DNA of 64,000 nt, taken from Stercorarius parasiticus (lineage: Eukaryota > Chordata > Aves > Charadriiformes > Stercorariidae). The DNA lies in contig VWZL01001945.1 in the NCBI GenBank assembly GCA_013396915.1, forward strand, positions 111,158 through 175,157, written 5' to 3'. Shown here piece after piece: positions 47,858 through 61,512 of this stretch. Every line of letters begins with the position of its first letter. Position 1 is the first letter of the stretch. Below the pieces are notes generated by a model, which was given only the letters and a program-made list of their open reading frames with translations, was not told the origin of the DNA and did no database searches. Both the position numbers and the translations under genes were made by a program.

Positions 47858-49705
47858 GAAAAGAACAAAAAAAAAAAAAGATAGCTATTTTAAAAACAAG
47901 AGGAATGGAGAAACTAAACACTGGAAATGTCTATATATTTTTTATATCCTCAGATCAAGACAAAACTTTCCTACAAGATTGCTTCAAGTTAGCACAATTT
48001 TTTAGACAAATATATTGGCTCAATGCAGGAATAACTCAATGAAAACCATCATCCCATAGGCTGCAGAAAGTGAAACTAGACACTCATAATTGTCTTGTCA
48101 ATCTTTAGTTCTGTATTAGAACAATTATTTCTTGATAAATCTCTTTCATTTTTGAAGTGTTTTAGTTGTGAAGTGAAACAGATCTTGGCACTTTAGCCCC
48201 TACTGGCCTCCTTTAAAGCTCTTTTAACTAAAGCAGAAGTGAGGATTCCCTAATCAGCTGCCAGTTTCTGTAAACCTCAGCAGATAAGCAGAGCAATATT
48301 TCCAAATGACGAAAAGAGATGTAAAAATATGTCAGTGTATGAAAGCCACATATCTGTGGTTGTACAATGTATTTGCTTCCCATATTTATGAAACTCTGAT
48401 CCATTTGGCTGTGAGTTTGTAACGTTTGCCAGAAATCCTGAACAGAGAACACAGGGAGCAGAATTAAAAATATGTAATAGTAGGCCATAGAAGTAATCCT
48501 AGTGGGCCAAGGTAGTTGTTGAAAGGCATTTTGTAGGAGAAAATTAGTTTTCCAGAAAATAAATGGGAAATCAATTCTGCCAGTGGAAGAAGGTCTGATT
48601 GTTTATTTTTTGTCCCCTGTTTTGGATAGCTCTAGGTAGTCTGAGTAACATTAGTCATAGAGATTGTGTATAAAGTAAGAGGAAAATAAAAGGACTTTTT
48701 TTTTTACTTTTGTGTATGTGTTGCAATGTTTCTCTACAGTTACTAATTGGCAATATGTTCTGTTTAGAGCCTTGTGAGACATAAGAATTAACAGATTTCT
48801 TCAAATCAACAACTACTAAATTTTAAGGGCTCAGAGGAAATGATGCAAGCTGTTTAAAGAGGTACCTAAAGCCTAATCTTCTTGATAGGCCTTTTGAATC
48901 ATTTATGTCTGGGCCATGATCTTGACAGTAATCTCTAAACGTTTAAAAATTTCTCTCATGAGTAATGTGACTCTAAGATATGTATTGGTCTATGTATTCG
49001 AGTTCAGCTTTGCAGTGGAAGAGAGGATTAGATTTCCTTGTGAGAACCGTTACATTAATTTTAGATGGTTGGATTTGTAAAAATAAACTGGGCTTCAGTT
49101 CTGCTCTCAGTTCTTTAGTTTCTGGTACCACCAGGAATCAGGAACTGTGAAGGGGGATAAAGCTGAAACATAATAAAATAAACAAAACAAAAGAATCTCA
49201 GGATTTTTTTAACATAAATAAGGTTAATTTTCAGCCAGCAGCACTGCTTGATGAGTGACTCTTCATGGTTTTATGGGATTCCTTTCCCACCTCAAAACAT
49301 TACCATTATCCTAATTAGTCGCACCAAAATCTTGGATAATCAGGAACTGTATAGTTATTTAGAAAGCTCAGATTTTTCTCGAAGGAACACAGCTTTTAAA
49401 GAGTGGTTAAACTGAATAATACCAGATGATAAAGAAATCTAAATATCTTGCATTCTAATAGTTGTGAAAGACATTTTATGAACACCTACTACAGCTATAA
49501 AATCTACTCATATTCTGAGAGATTTTTTCAGGACTCAGTCCAAGCTCTCTTTTACTATAGACTTTTATTTTCTCATTCTTCGGTTAATACACTTTTGGTG
49601 CAAAGTGGAGAGCGATGGAGAAGAAAAGTAAACATGTTCCAAACCAAACAGGTTTATTATTGAAGGAATTTATCTGCCATGTGAGAGATACTAGTTTTGA
49701 GTTTC
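47858..49705. other. AT-rich non-coding sequence
   Basis: No gene or repeat family recognised. A-run at about 47866-47879. Confidence 0.55.
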
Positions 49706-49710
49706 TGACC
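49706..49710. repeat. Target-site duplication, left copy (TGACC)
   Basis: TGACC directly precedes the TG that opens the LTR and is repeated exactly at 50308-50312. Confidence 0.75.
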
Positions 49711-50307
49711 TGTGGCAGATGCACCCACCCCAGCACAGCCCTGACAAAGAGCTGACGAAAGCCCACAAAAACCTAACAAAGATTTGGCAAAAGCCCACAA
49801 AAACTTCCCTCCACAGTCCTTGTTATGTCCACAAGGTGGTGGTCAGCATGTATGCATTTTGGTCAAAAGGTAGAGAAGTTGAGGTCTTTGGCCGGTGGGA
49901 GGGGTATATGACCGTATATGACCACAAGTTAGATTCAAATTGGGCATAAACAGGGCCCCACAAGAGAACCATTTTAAGCTGGTCTGCCTCTGAGCAGGGG
50001 CGAGGAACTCCTGCCGTGGGTTGGGACACCACCTACAGTTCATCTTCTGTATACACTGAAAGCCTTCATCCTATAGGTAAGTGATTGTGCATTTTGGGTA
50101 ATCAACCATAAACCTTAAGTATTCTTAAGTTGGCTGTATAAGTATTAACTCCCGAGCAACGTTCTCAGCTTGTGGATTGTTAATATTTGTTGGAGTCTCA
50201 AAGCAGTTTCAGTTAGAGTAAACTTAGTGTGATTTGTCAGCATTTTGTAAAAATAAATCCCATTTTTAGTTTGTCAGTCTGGCTTGGTTTTGTGATGCTC
50301 CACAACA
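49711..50307 (+). mobile_element. Solo LTR of an endogenous retrovirus, 597 bp
   Basis: The element opens with TGTGGCAGATG, closes with CTCCACAACA, and is flanked by the exact 5-bp duplication TGACC. Inside, on the plus strand, are a G-rich stretch with TATA-like GGTATATGACC (about 49903-49913), a GC-rich probable R region (GGGCCCCACAAGAG...), and AATAAA at 50252-50257 ahead of a T-rich end. Two 15-bp copies of AAAGCCCACAAAAAC, 32 bp apart, lie in the U3 part. A 5-bp duplication fits ERVL- or ERV-like integration. With a single LTR between the duplications, the interior was lost by LTR-LTR recombination. No coding part remains. Confidence 0.8.
49758..49804 (+). repeat. Direct repeat within LTR U3
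   Basis: AAAGCCCACAAAAAC occurs at 49758-49772 and 49790-49804, period 32. U3 repeats of this kind often act as enhancers in LTRs; that role is inferred. Confidence 0.8.
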
Positions 50308-50312
50308 TGACC
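50308..50312. repeat. Target-site duplication, right copy (TGACC)
   Basis: It follows the terminal CA of the LTR and matches 49706-49710 exactly. Confidence 0.75.
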
Positions 50313-53300
50313 TGATCAGTTAAAACAAGAACACAGATCAAATTCTCTTACATCAAAGTGAGTACTACAAAGACCAAAGCATGTGTTAGTCTAGACAGGA
50401 GGAGGAATGGCTTTAAGTAGCTGAAGGAAACATAAAGCAAGTAAAAAAAATACAGCTATACAATGTTACCTGTCAGTCACAGAAGCATTCCAGTGAGTGC
50501 AAGAATGAATGTTAGTTGGATCAATTTCTCATGCAGCTAATTCTTTTAAAAGCAAGAAACCTGTCAAAATATGGCTTTAAAAATAAATGAGGCTTCCAAA
50601 TGAACAGCAACATGGAGGATTCTAAAGACAAGTGGTGTAATTTGAAAGATATGTCAAAGGTGAGCCACTGCTAAAAAAGAAAGGAAGTAAACAGATCTAT
50701 TACGTTTACCATTTGGAAACATCGGAGAAAAACAAGACTGAAGTGCATGTCTCATTAACTCAATCTGCCTCAAATCCGGATGAGAAGGCAATAGAGATGT
50801 TATCTTTCACAAATAAATGATTTTTTTTTCTGTAATTATTTAGCTATTACTTATACAAAGGAGGACAAGAAAAGGTGAATACAGAGAAACAGAAGCAGTG
50901 CATTCCAGATGTATGGCATTCCAACCAAAATAATCTAAAGATTAGCAATATTCAGAAGGTACCATGGTACATAAAGTTACTACTATTTAAATAATCCAGT
51001 ACAACCTATTTAGTAAAGACCATTCAGGGGAACAAGTTCACTGGAAGACAATAAAATTGAAAAATATTATAATGCATCTCAACTTAATGTGATAATTTTT
51101 CCAGACAACTAAGTATGGTCTGGAGACATGGACATGAGGAATCAGCAGTCCTTTGCTAATAGCAATAGTAATAGTAATAATAGTAATAGTAATAGTAGTA
51201 ATAAATCTAAATTTTGAAAGGAACAATGAAGCTGTATTGGTTCACAATCTGTCCCCTTCACCAGCAGAGTTCTGCTGACTTCAGATTCATCTTCTTTAAC
51301 TAAGTTCCTATGGTAAGATGTCATTTCTTCTCATATTGGACTCTATATCCAAATGCCTCTAATTTTTCATATTTTTCAGTCGTATTTTTTCATTTAGTGC
51401 CCTTTGTTTGCAGATGAAAATGACCTACTATGCTTTCTGGTGACCAGCTGCATCCATAATTGCTTCTTTTGGTTCCATAGCTGTGTATGCATATTCTGGA
51501 AAATCTGCCTCTGAAGTGTGAGTTGGTAACTCATTCATATGCCTAACTTGCAGCACATTGTCATGAACATGCTTTTAAAGCTTCTACATAAGCAACAGGC
51601 TTTTGAAAATCAAACCATAAACCAAGCCAATTTAAATCAACCTAGTCTAAAATAAGTATCTTGGAATAAAGCTAAATTAAATGAGTATCAGTAACATGTT
51701 AAAAAAATCTTACAAATTCAATCAGTGAAAAATAATTTTAAAACCACGTTGAAACCCATGAGAAGCATTGAAACACTGAAGCTATTCTTTCTTATTTCAT
51801 TTGGGCTTCAGAAGTCATTTGGTCAATTAGATTTGACAAGACCTTCTTGGAAGAAAAACACGTTATTTTTTTTTTTTTCAGAATCAATTTTCAGTCTACA
51901 AGGAAAAGCAACATGTAAGTCTATTTTAGTTAAAGTGGACTTTTTATTTTAAAGTTCTTTCTTGAGTCACTTTAATATTTCTACTTGCTAAACTATATCA
52001 GTAAACCTAAGTAATTCAGTTATCAAATGTGTACTAAGCATCATTTCATAGGCCAGATCCTTCAAAGGTAGCGCTGAACAAGCATGCCGTTCGACAGCGT
52101 CTTCATTCTGAAAATATTGCTCCTTTCTGCTCACAAGTAAACAGTTTACTTTTTGCTTTCTTGTCAGTCGATTATATTTTCCGCTGGTACAGAAGTTAAC
52201 AACAGGTAGTAATAATATACCGTAAATGCTTTAGTATGGAGGTGTATATCACAGGCAAGTAACAAAGGCATCACATTTGACTGGTATGAGAAGGAAAATA
52301 TTTGGAAAGCCGCTAGTTACTCCATCTTCAAGTCATAAATCTATCCCTTAGAGTCTTTTAGTGTGTAAGGAAGAAGAATTACTGGCTACAGTTCTAGATA
52401 TATTCTATCTTTCATTCATTCACGACCAGAGGTAGCACTGGCTTTTGATCCAAACAGCACTTATTTGGTATTTATACAGAAAAATAATTCATTATGGTAG
52501 CAATTTGTAGGTAGGTCTGTATGGTAATTTCATTGACCTCTTTTTTCTTCTGCTGCTATTCAGTGCTTCAACTCTTTTTTTCATCATAAATTTAAGGTGC
52601 AAGGAGAGAAGGAATAAATGTGTGTATTTTAGATATTGGAGAAGGCAAGTATAGATAACATAATTCTATCAGAATACAAACCATGGAAAAAATTCTGATT
52701 TAAATCATGCAGGACAAAATGGAAAATAATGTAAAAAACATCCCCAGGAAATAATTCATAAAAGGTCATGCTAATTCTGGTTTGGATTTGTCCGGGTCCT
52801 ACAGCAATGACACCCAGGATCCTAGATTCAGTAACTTACTGCTGTCCGTGACCATAAATTGAAACTGGTGTTTGTCTAATGCACACACTTTTAAATTTAG
52901 CTTGTTGTCAGTGGTGAACTTAACTTTGACCTAAAATTTAAATAAAGGTGCACAGAAGTCTGAAACCGAGGTTACAGAACGTTTAGCATGAAGAAAAATG
53001 ATACAAATAATTGTAAAAAGTAACTGCACTTGAGTGCCATGCTAATTAACTTCTTATGTACTCTCTAAATACATTGTGTCAAATATGTGACTAGGTTACT
53101 GGTACAAGGCTTCTGCAGTTCTGTTGTTAGAACAGATTATAATAAAATTTATCAGTAAGAATTACAACACCTTGGACAACATTTAATTTTAATTCTTTAA
53201 CTCCTAACAGATATCTGTGGTTTTTTATGTCCTTCCTGACTGTGCTAAACTAGATTTATTTAAAAATCTTACTAAATATCACCACCAACAACAATTAAAA

Positions 53301-56300
53301 AGTTAAAATTAGATTTGAAAACCATAAGTGCCAGAAAATGCATCATTAGCAGGTTATGTCAATCATAATGCTATGTCCTGCTATCTCATGATCAGATAAA
53401 ATTTGCCTGTGACATAGTATATGATAATTGTTCTTTCCTTTTACTTTACTTTTGTTTCTCTTAGGAGTTATGAAAGATAGTGTAGGCACTCTTGCTGAAA
53501 TATTTTATTTCTTTCCATTAAAAAAAAAAATTTAAAAAGTGCTCTCTGACATTCTTTCAGCTTGTGTAGGTGTAAAAGTGTATGGTGTGTATTATTCAAA
53601 ACAACAATAAGGAGCAGTAGACATAAATATTCCACTTGAAGGGAGGAACATTACCAGCAAAGGTGGAAAGTGGATAATATCTTGGCTCTGTCAATCCACT
53701 GGAATGCCCAAAACCCTCGATTTAGAAAAGAAAAGGAAGAAGCATGTGCCAAATTGGCACATAATCATTCTCCATTTGAGCAAATGAGAAGTAACATCCA
53801 GAATATGGATCCAGGAATACCCTCCAGAATAGCTCTCTAGTTTCATTTCTGCTCCAGCTGCACAGCTGTGTCCATCTCTTTTTGAAGTGGAATCATAGGT
53901 ATTAATGAAATATTTTTCCCATAGCAAGAACTTTTGCTTCTGTCCACAATTAGGGAACATATATTGTAGTTCCATCTAGATTGATCATTCAAATTCTTGA
54001 TAGCTTGAGCTTTTCCACGTCACAGATCAGCAAAGCACATAGAACAGCATGGTACATTGTACCAAATGTGGTAGGAAAAATACAAACTTACAGTTCCTCA
54101 GTTTTTCTAGTCCTTCATAGTGGCATCCAATTCATTTCCTTAGGTATTATTTATCTCCTCTCTTAACTGAGGAGAGAGCAATAAACTCAATCTAAGCATT
54201 TGAATTTCTTCTTGACTGTTCTTAGGCACTTTTCCTATCACTAGCTATCCTAGTTAGTTTCTAGATAGTTATAGAATTATATAGGATTTATTCCCTTAAA
54301 TTTTCTGGGAGAGAACAGGTCAGGTTCTCATCAACCCCTTCCCCAGGCTGATGACACAATTCTTACATTTGTCTTTTTCATTGTTACTTCATCATATTCA
54401 AACTCAAAAGTTGCAGCCCAAGAGGCCAAATTTTTGCCATCCCATCATTCAATGAATACTCCTCTCCCTTTTCCTCTAAATATTATAGAAATATGTGCTA
54501 TAAGAAACGAAATGTTTCTAAAAAGAAGCAACACTTTGATCAGTGATACGCTCTGTTATAGTATGGAACGTAAATTGAAAAAAGCTACATAAATAGTCGA
54601 TGGCTCACATGTAGTTGGCTTGTAAATGAAAACAAAAATCTGTTTAACACAGGACATTTCAGTACTTGCACATTTAAAAGGCTGTAGCCATCTGGATTTT
54701 AACTTTTTTTTTTTTAATTGAAAATATCTATAAAATTTATGGTAAGATTTGGAGAGCTAGTAGCAGGAATAGAAGATATTTTATAACAGAGTGTCATTAA
54801 ATCATTAAAAATCCATTTTATGATGGTAAGAGGGACAAGACTTTCTCAAGGGAAGTGTACAAACTCTGATCTGCCCAGGAGAAGGTATGGGCACCAGAGC
54901 AGTTGTCTCTTGGAATTGTGCTAAGAAAGCAAAACAGCAGGAAAGCCACTCATGCCAGGGAAGTTGCAGCGACATTCATTTTTAAAGGTATGAGGGAGTA
55001 CTGAGCAAACATAAAATGGAAGGCATCTCACAGAGAGTTTTTTCAAAAGCCTTTCTTCTATTGGCTTTTATGGCATGATAGGGAGTTCTGGGATTTTTTT
55101 TTTCCCCCATGAATTCTTAAAATATGGTGCATGGATGCACTTTGGGTCATTCATAAGACAAAAGTTGTCATTAAAGCAACATAACCAGCAAAGAGTGTCA
55201 GTGGCAAGCCATTCCCCAAGTAACTTCTCTGACCCATTTCTAAATGTGAAGGAGAAGAGTATTGTAAATTAAAGGGGCTAAATTCAGTGTACTGTAACAT
55301 ACCAGTCTTCAGCCTTTTGCTCACGCTGACAAAGAGCAAAAGTTCAGTTCTCAAGCTTAACTGTCGGGAGATCAGGATAATGAAGATTACTTAAAGATAA
55401 GTAGATAAAGCCACTTATATATGAAAATATATATAGTCACAGATGCACAGCAAATGCATGCACTTCTGGAGATCTGCAGATACTGTTTGTCCCTTAGAGC
55501 TGAGTTTTGAGTCAGTATTTTATATATATTTTGGACAGAAATTATTGTCAACAGGACTATTAAAAAAATACTTTTATTTACATACAAAATTTCTTGGTGT
55601 TCCTTAAGTTAGGGGGAACCATATTTATTTTAAACTTTGCATTAGTGATTCTGATTTCAGAAGTCGTTAGTTGTAAGCATGCAGAAATAAATGTGAAATC
55701 ATTTTTTCTAACTAGCTGTTACCTGAAAATTATAAATGAAGGAATTTCTGCCATAGATCTTATTCTTATGAGTGCATATTTTGAACAGGAAGACTTTTAC
55801 ACAATGGTATTTTGTAAGCATAAAAAAGTGAAATGGCAATGCAGTTGCTGGACAGTTACTGTGGATATTTTATGAAGAATGCATGATATGTCACTGTACC
55901 TGTCACAGTTATCTGCTTACTTTCAAATTAGCTTTTCATAATGACTAAACAGAATATTATCAAACCAAAGCAATCCAAAGTGAAACTGAAGTAATAGGTT
56001 GTTGACAAATGGCTTGGTAGTATCTAGAATATTGTCTATGTTAATTATACAATATCTGTGTATGCTCTGTTGAAAGTAAATCATGCTTGCCTTTATTGCC
56101 TCAGGAATCTGTCTTAGAAAAAGAACTACGTAAATGATTACTGGGAAAGAAGGCAGTCTACTTAGTACACTTTGAAAATCGCTCATTTTTGTGTGAAGTT
56201 TGTCTAAAAAACTATAAACAAAAAAGAGAACATATTCAAATGTGGAAGTTGAATATATAACCACAACAAGTGTAACTGTATAGCAAAACCACTTCCATCA

Positions 56301-56874
56301 AGCTTTCTACATCATGCAGTATGGAGAATACCAGCAGAATACTGGCACTTGCTTCTATCTTTGGGTGTGACTTTTGCGCATAGTTTCAGACCCACAGAAA
56401 AAATCACATTTTTATTGTTTGTAGTCAGTCAGGTGGAGGGACAGGGAAAGGTGAAGTGTGTTATGAACCACTGCTGTAAGTTACAGTAATGCAAGGCAAC
56501 AACACTTAAATATGTAGAAAAGGGAATACAATAAATGAGAAGGATTCTTACATTCATGACAGAGCTTTTGACTAACACTTGAGGTATGTTTGCATTATGA
56601 AATGCTTGGTTTTAGTACATACGTACTCACAGGCCTTAGTCTTACAAACAAGTATACACTTTTTTCCACTTCAGGGGTTGGCTTGATTGGCTTTCTTACA
56701 AAGAATAATGTGGATGAGTGTTGGAGAACTGGACTGAAATCAGGTCATAAGTGCAGATAGATAATTATGTGGTGTTGAGAATGAATGTTTTTTCATTATT
56801 TTGCTTTCCCTCTCCTTTACCTGTGGTTACAGTTAAATTCAATGCCTGAAGTACCATCAGGATAAATTATGATA
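50313..56874. other. Long AT-rich non-coding stretch
   Basis: Apart from the trinucleotide-type repeat at 51156-51206 and A/T runs (about 51870-51880, 53520-53530, 54706-54716), I see no gene or repeat family. Open frames such as minus 53691-53975 and minus 55923-56264 (113 codons) are composition-driven, with no recognised motif. Confidence 0.5.
51156..51206. repeat. (AATAGT/AAT)n simple repeat
   Basis: AATAGTAATAGTAATAATAG continues as further TAATAG and TAGTAATA units. It is an imperfect AAT/AGT trinucleotide array. Its reverse frame encodes the Leu run seen in the minus-strand open frame 51142-51324. Confidence 0.9.
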
Positions 56875-56875
56875 N
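56875..56875. other. Single ambiguous base (N)
   Basis: An isolated N in otherwise unambiguous sequence (GATANTGTGC): an unresolved base call. Confidence 0.99.
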
Positions 56876-59800
56876 TGTGCATACCATTCCTTGGTATAAT
56901 CAGGTCTTATCACTCTGAGAGCGAACAGTTTCTGAACAACATGCTGTTAATTTCAGACTTTAGTCAGTTAGAAAGAGGCCCAGCTAAAAAGTAAAATTAC
57001 AAATCAGAAAATTGGTTCTGTTTTACCTCAAACCAGGACATTGATATATAGTCTGTCTTTGCAAATTAAAATGGGATTCTTTTAATAATCTAATTGACAA
57101 GTCTTGTACACTGGGTGATGTTACGGTGTCCTTATTAAGTAATTTAGAATATAGAGAGAAGTGAAAATACCTTCCCTTTGCTGGGTGCCTTTGATGCAAA
57201 CTCTCCCTAAATGCCAGGATTAATTCTCTGATACTGGCTCTTGTTGTAACTTTTATAGAGGCATTAGGAAGGTTTTAACCTAAAACTATAGTGCAGATAG
57301 AAGAGAGGTTAGAGGGTGAGATAAACAAGAGAAATATATTGTAGCTAATATTTAGTAGCCCACTAAATTTTAGTTTAGCAGAGGCTATCCTGACAAAATG
57401 AAAGAAGAAAAGAAAGTAAACAGAATGACATTTGCAGAGCCTTCTTTTACTTTTCAGAAATGGAGCAATGGACAAGGGAAAAGGAATCACCTAAGAATTT
57501 CAGGTTAGCACATGAGATTTCATCATCATTAAACAGAAACAGAAGTTGCTCTGATTTTCTGACAACCTCTGTGGGAGGAGCTGAAAATCTGACTGATGCC
57601 TTTATGGAGGAGTTACACAGTTCTTGATAGTTTTCCCTATAGCTTTCTCTATAATGTAACATCATGTTGTAACTGAAAAAGATACAGAATGTTTTCACTT
57701 GATATAATAGTAATAGTATTCACAATAAATGTATCTGTGACACTAACTTAATCACTTTAAACTCTTGATCACTGCACTGTTATCTTCCTAGCTCTTGGTT
57801 TGTAGAAAGTTGGAGACAATATTCAAAACTAATAATGAAAGTCTATCCCTCAGACACTGTACTCCGTATTATTTTATTTCTTTAGTGATCTCTTCGGTAT
57901 CCTAAACTTGTGTAGAGATCAGCTTCTGATGAATTTCGTTCTTCAGTGAATTTAGTTTAGTGCTTTTTGATTGAAGATAAACCTCTGGCATTTGCAAAAA
58001 TCTGGAGCAATGAATTTGACAATTTAGGTCTACACTGCATTTTTCTGTGTGTGTTCCTTAGCTTCTATTCAATAAGTTCATTTCCTATCCTAAAATTTTG
58101 TGCATTATGGGAAATAATGTATCATCATTTCGTATTCTATTTCAGTTAATACTCCTCATTTTACCCGTATCTGAAATTATTATAGAATTCAGGAAGTTCT
58201 GTAAACCATGCCATTTCACATACTAGGTTGGGGTTTTTTTAATAGGATTTATGATTTTTATTAAAAAAGCAAACTTGCAATCACTCAAAAATTTGGTTGC
58301 ATGGTTTCCTTATAATGTATCATAAGACACATCTCTTAGGCATGATATGATGTCCGGTGCTAGTGACAGAAACATGACATTCCCCATACATTCTCCCTCT
58401 TTACATCTGTCATCACTATTGTGAAAAATGAATACTTGATGAGGAGAGAAGGGAGAAAGGCTGAGAAATAGACAGGCCACATTGCAGAAGCCTCTTTACA
58501 AACTCTCAAAGGGGTGCTGTGTCAAACCTTGTGTCATGATCTGCATCAGTAGCTGATGTGCTAGCAAAGCAGGAGGGGAAACCAAAGGTCATATCCATGG
58601 AAGTGATGGAAGATTACTGTTTCACTGTCTCCTTGCATCCTTCACTGGGATGGTGGATACATCTGATACACCTTATCTTACAGTTAAGAATATAACACTT
58701 TCAGGGAAGTTTTTGTTCCATTTTGTAGATTTCTTTCTGGTGTTCGTTCAGTGCTTAACCAAATCAGGACTGATCATATGAATCCCTGATCATGTGAATA
58801 ATAAAGTCAAGAGAACAGATCTGTGTTACACAAATAAGTGCTCTGTCAAAGACAATTTCCAGTTGTTATGTCAAGTAACATCCTGTGAAGCTACAAGCTA
58901 AAAGTTTTCTTTTCTAAAAAGCATGTCCTTTTTCAAGGACTGGGTGGAGACAAATTTAAGAACTAATCATTGTGGAGAAAGAACTGATGTTTTTATAAAC
59001 TTCAGTAAGTTTCCAAACATTCCTCCCACCTCAGCTTTCTGGCTCTCTACTCCTCAGCCCTATTATGAGGTTTTTAGAATTTTTAGTTCTCTGCATAGTG
59101 TTTGACTCCTAAGAAAATTCTTCAATAATAATCAATCCTCACAAAGATTTTGAGATATGTCTGGACTTTATCCCCATTCTTTCCTCAGCTGTTTTCACCA
59201 CAAGAGGAGGAAAAAAGATGCAATTAAACAGAGCATTATTTGCTAGTTTTCTTTGCAGAAATGCCGTTCTGTTACATGAATTTCAATGCAGAACAAAACA
59301 TTTCATGATTTTCTTCATTTTCTGAAGAACTGGTGTGTTTCCATCTTGAAACTGCTTGTCTGATAAGAGCTAAGATAACAAGGACCCTTGTATCATTCAG
59401 TTTCTGTGTAAACTCTTTCATCATCTAAACTTGTCCTATTTGCCTGCCCCTGCTTCTTGTTCTGACAGGTATAGCCAATAGTTAGGAAAAATAGTATGTA
59501 AGAGAGTATATTAAAGCAAAACTCTTCAGGAATATTTCTCTCTCATAAATTTGCATTTATTTAGGTAAATTTTTTCCATATTTTGCAGAATGTCCAGACA
59601 CATTTGAATAGGTATTCAAAACCAGCATAGTATTCTTGGCTGTATAAGAATAAAAAGCCAATTTTTTTCTGTAAGTGCATACGACAGATACTCCAAAAAT
59701 ATTTCTTACTGAATGTTGCCGAAGGCAAAATGTAATCTAATGGCAAAATGGATTATTGAAATGTTAAAAAGATACAAGTACCCAGCTATGCGATCAAGCA

Positions 59801-61130
59801 TCAATTGTTCCATGACAGACAGACTTGAAATTCATCAAGTCTGTGCTGATGTCAGTACAAAGATGCTGAAGGGCTATCCTGAGAAAGAATCTAGTAAAAA
59901 AATATCAGTAAGAGGAATATTGTAGCTATTCATTTTGGTATCTTGCAACAGGTGTTTTATGATGACTTTTTACACCCAGGAAAACAAGAACATCTAATCC
60001 CTGGAGTTATTGGTAAGGTTTCTTTTACTCTGTTGTTGTACTATACATTTGGAGCTTGCACTGACAACTTATCAGCATCAGGCATTACTGAAGTGAGCAT
60101 TTAAATTCAGAATCACATAAAAGACAATGAGCTATTTATAAAGCTATATGGAAGGAGAATGTAAAGAAAGAAGATAATAAACCATCTGTGAAAATGAGCT
60201 TGACTGCCAGGACTTCTGGTCTTGTTAATGTCACCTGTACAGATAGAATGAAGATTGAAGATGTGAATGAGGATAAAGAAATCTTATGGTATTTGAGAGG
60301 TAAAGGAGGGGATGTCGAAAATTGTGTTAGCCAACTAGCGAGCTTAATATATGTGGAACTGGTTCACCACATCCATTTTTACAGGTCTGTATGGAATGAT
60401 TCCCTGTGGGTTTCTAAAGAAACTCTGCAAAGACAGCACAGTTTAACAAATCATCCCCAACACCAGACAGGATTCCCATCATCTGCATAACCTGGTTATC
60501 TGTGAAACCTCAACAGAAATAGATTATGCAGAAATTGCAGCACAACAGCATGTACAGACTTTGCACCACTGGCTGAGAAACACATTTCTCTGGCAGAAAC
60601 CTTTGTTGCTTGGTTATGTTTTAAGTATTTTGTGACCAATATTCTGTTTTTCCTTATGTGTGCAATTGAGCAGGTGCACCAGTTCTGTGAGTTAGAAGTG
60701 TGTTTGGGTGGTGATTAATCTAGTGTTCTCCTAAGGGTATCTGGTTTTCCACATAATGAGACAATTGTTCAGGTATTTGTGAAAATGCCAGTTGAATTGG
60801 GAAGCAGTTTAACCACTTCCCCAGGAGTCCAGATGCTCCATCTGTCTGCTTGGGAAAACATGTGGGTATGGTTGCAGTTGCCAAGGTTGTCGAGTTCTCC
60901 ATATGTCACCACAGTGTTAATGGGGTCATTTCACTGTGCTGGGAGCCCATATACCTTGAGATAAATTTATTGCCATATCAGCTGAATGTTTGCTTTGGAC
61001 CTGCTTTTGAAATAGGATTTAAGACGCAGTAATTTAGAGCCTTTTTTTCCCCACTGATTTGTGCTACATTTGGTTTGTTCCAGACTGGATTAGCTGCGGG
61101 ATTGTTTGTTTGCTTTTATCCTGTAAAAAG
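56876..61130. other. AT-rich non-coding sequence
   Basis: No gene or repeat family recognised. Open frames at 59713-59925 and 60188-60490 on the plus strand have mixed composition but no motif, and no convincing splice signals or upstream promoter. Confidence 0.5.
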
Positions 61131-61163
61131 ACAAAAACCAAAACCAAAATCAAAACCAAAACT
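61131..61163. repeat. (CAAAAC)n simple repeat
   Basis: ACAAAAACCAAAACCAAAAT followed by CAAAACCAAAACT: a hexanucleotide array with one interruption. Confidence 0.85.
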
Positions 61164-61336
61164 GGCTCTGAATAAAGTTTTTCCTGAATTCAGCCCTGTG
61201 TTTTTATGCACTGAAAATTCACATCTTGAGAACTGCATGCATTTCTGGTTTCTGCTTCACAGAGGACATAGCAGAGGCAGACAGAAGGTACAGGAACATG
61301 TAAGAAAGTGGGGTTAGTGTGATGGAAGGGATAGAG

Positions 61337-61512
61337 TAGCTGCTTTACAAAATGAGATTGAAAGGTCTTCGTTTAGAGAGGAGAAAGCTAAGAGGGGATA
61401 AGTCTCAGGTTTATAGCATCATGAAGGCAGCAGATAAGGTGAATGCCAAACAATTATTCACCAAATCCCATCACACTAGAGCTTTCAGAACAACTAGTAG
61501 GAGATTAATTTA
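61337..61512 (+). mobile_element. Ancient CR1 LINE fragment, end of ORF2
   Basis: Landmarks in order match the 3' end of the coding region of old, amniote-wide CR1: AATGAGATTGAAAGG, GAGGAGAAAGCTAAGAGGGG, ATAAG...GTTTATAGCATCATGAAGG, AGATAAGGTGAATG, CAATTATTCACC, ATCCCATCACACTAGAGC, and TAGGAGATTAATTTAAAA. In intact CR1 this encodes the C-terminal part of the endonuclease/reverse transcriptase protein. Here the frame is broken and substitutions are frequent. It is in the opposite orientation to the two younger CR1 copies and lacks the 3' tail. It was recognised from remembered consensus patterns. Confidence 0.7.

Noticed and set aside
49758..49804. CRISPR-like repeat array (15-bp repeat, 32-bp period)
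   Set aside because: Only two copies, inside a retroviral LTR in a vertebrate genome.
51142..51324. Leucine-rich minus-strand frame as a signal or transmembrane peptide
   Set aside because: The leucine run is a translation of the AAT/AGT simple repeat at 51156-51206.
61075..61317. Lys/Pro-rich frame as a basic peptide gene
   Set aside because: The Lys-Pro run is a translation of the CAAAAC simple repeat.
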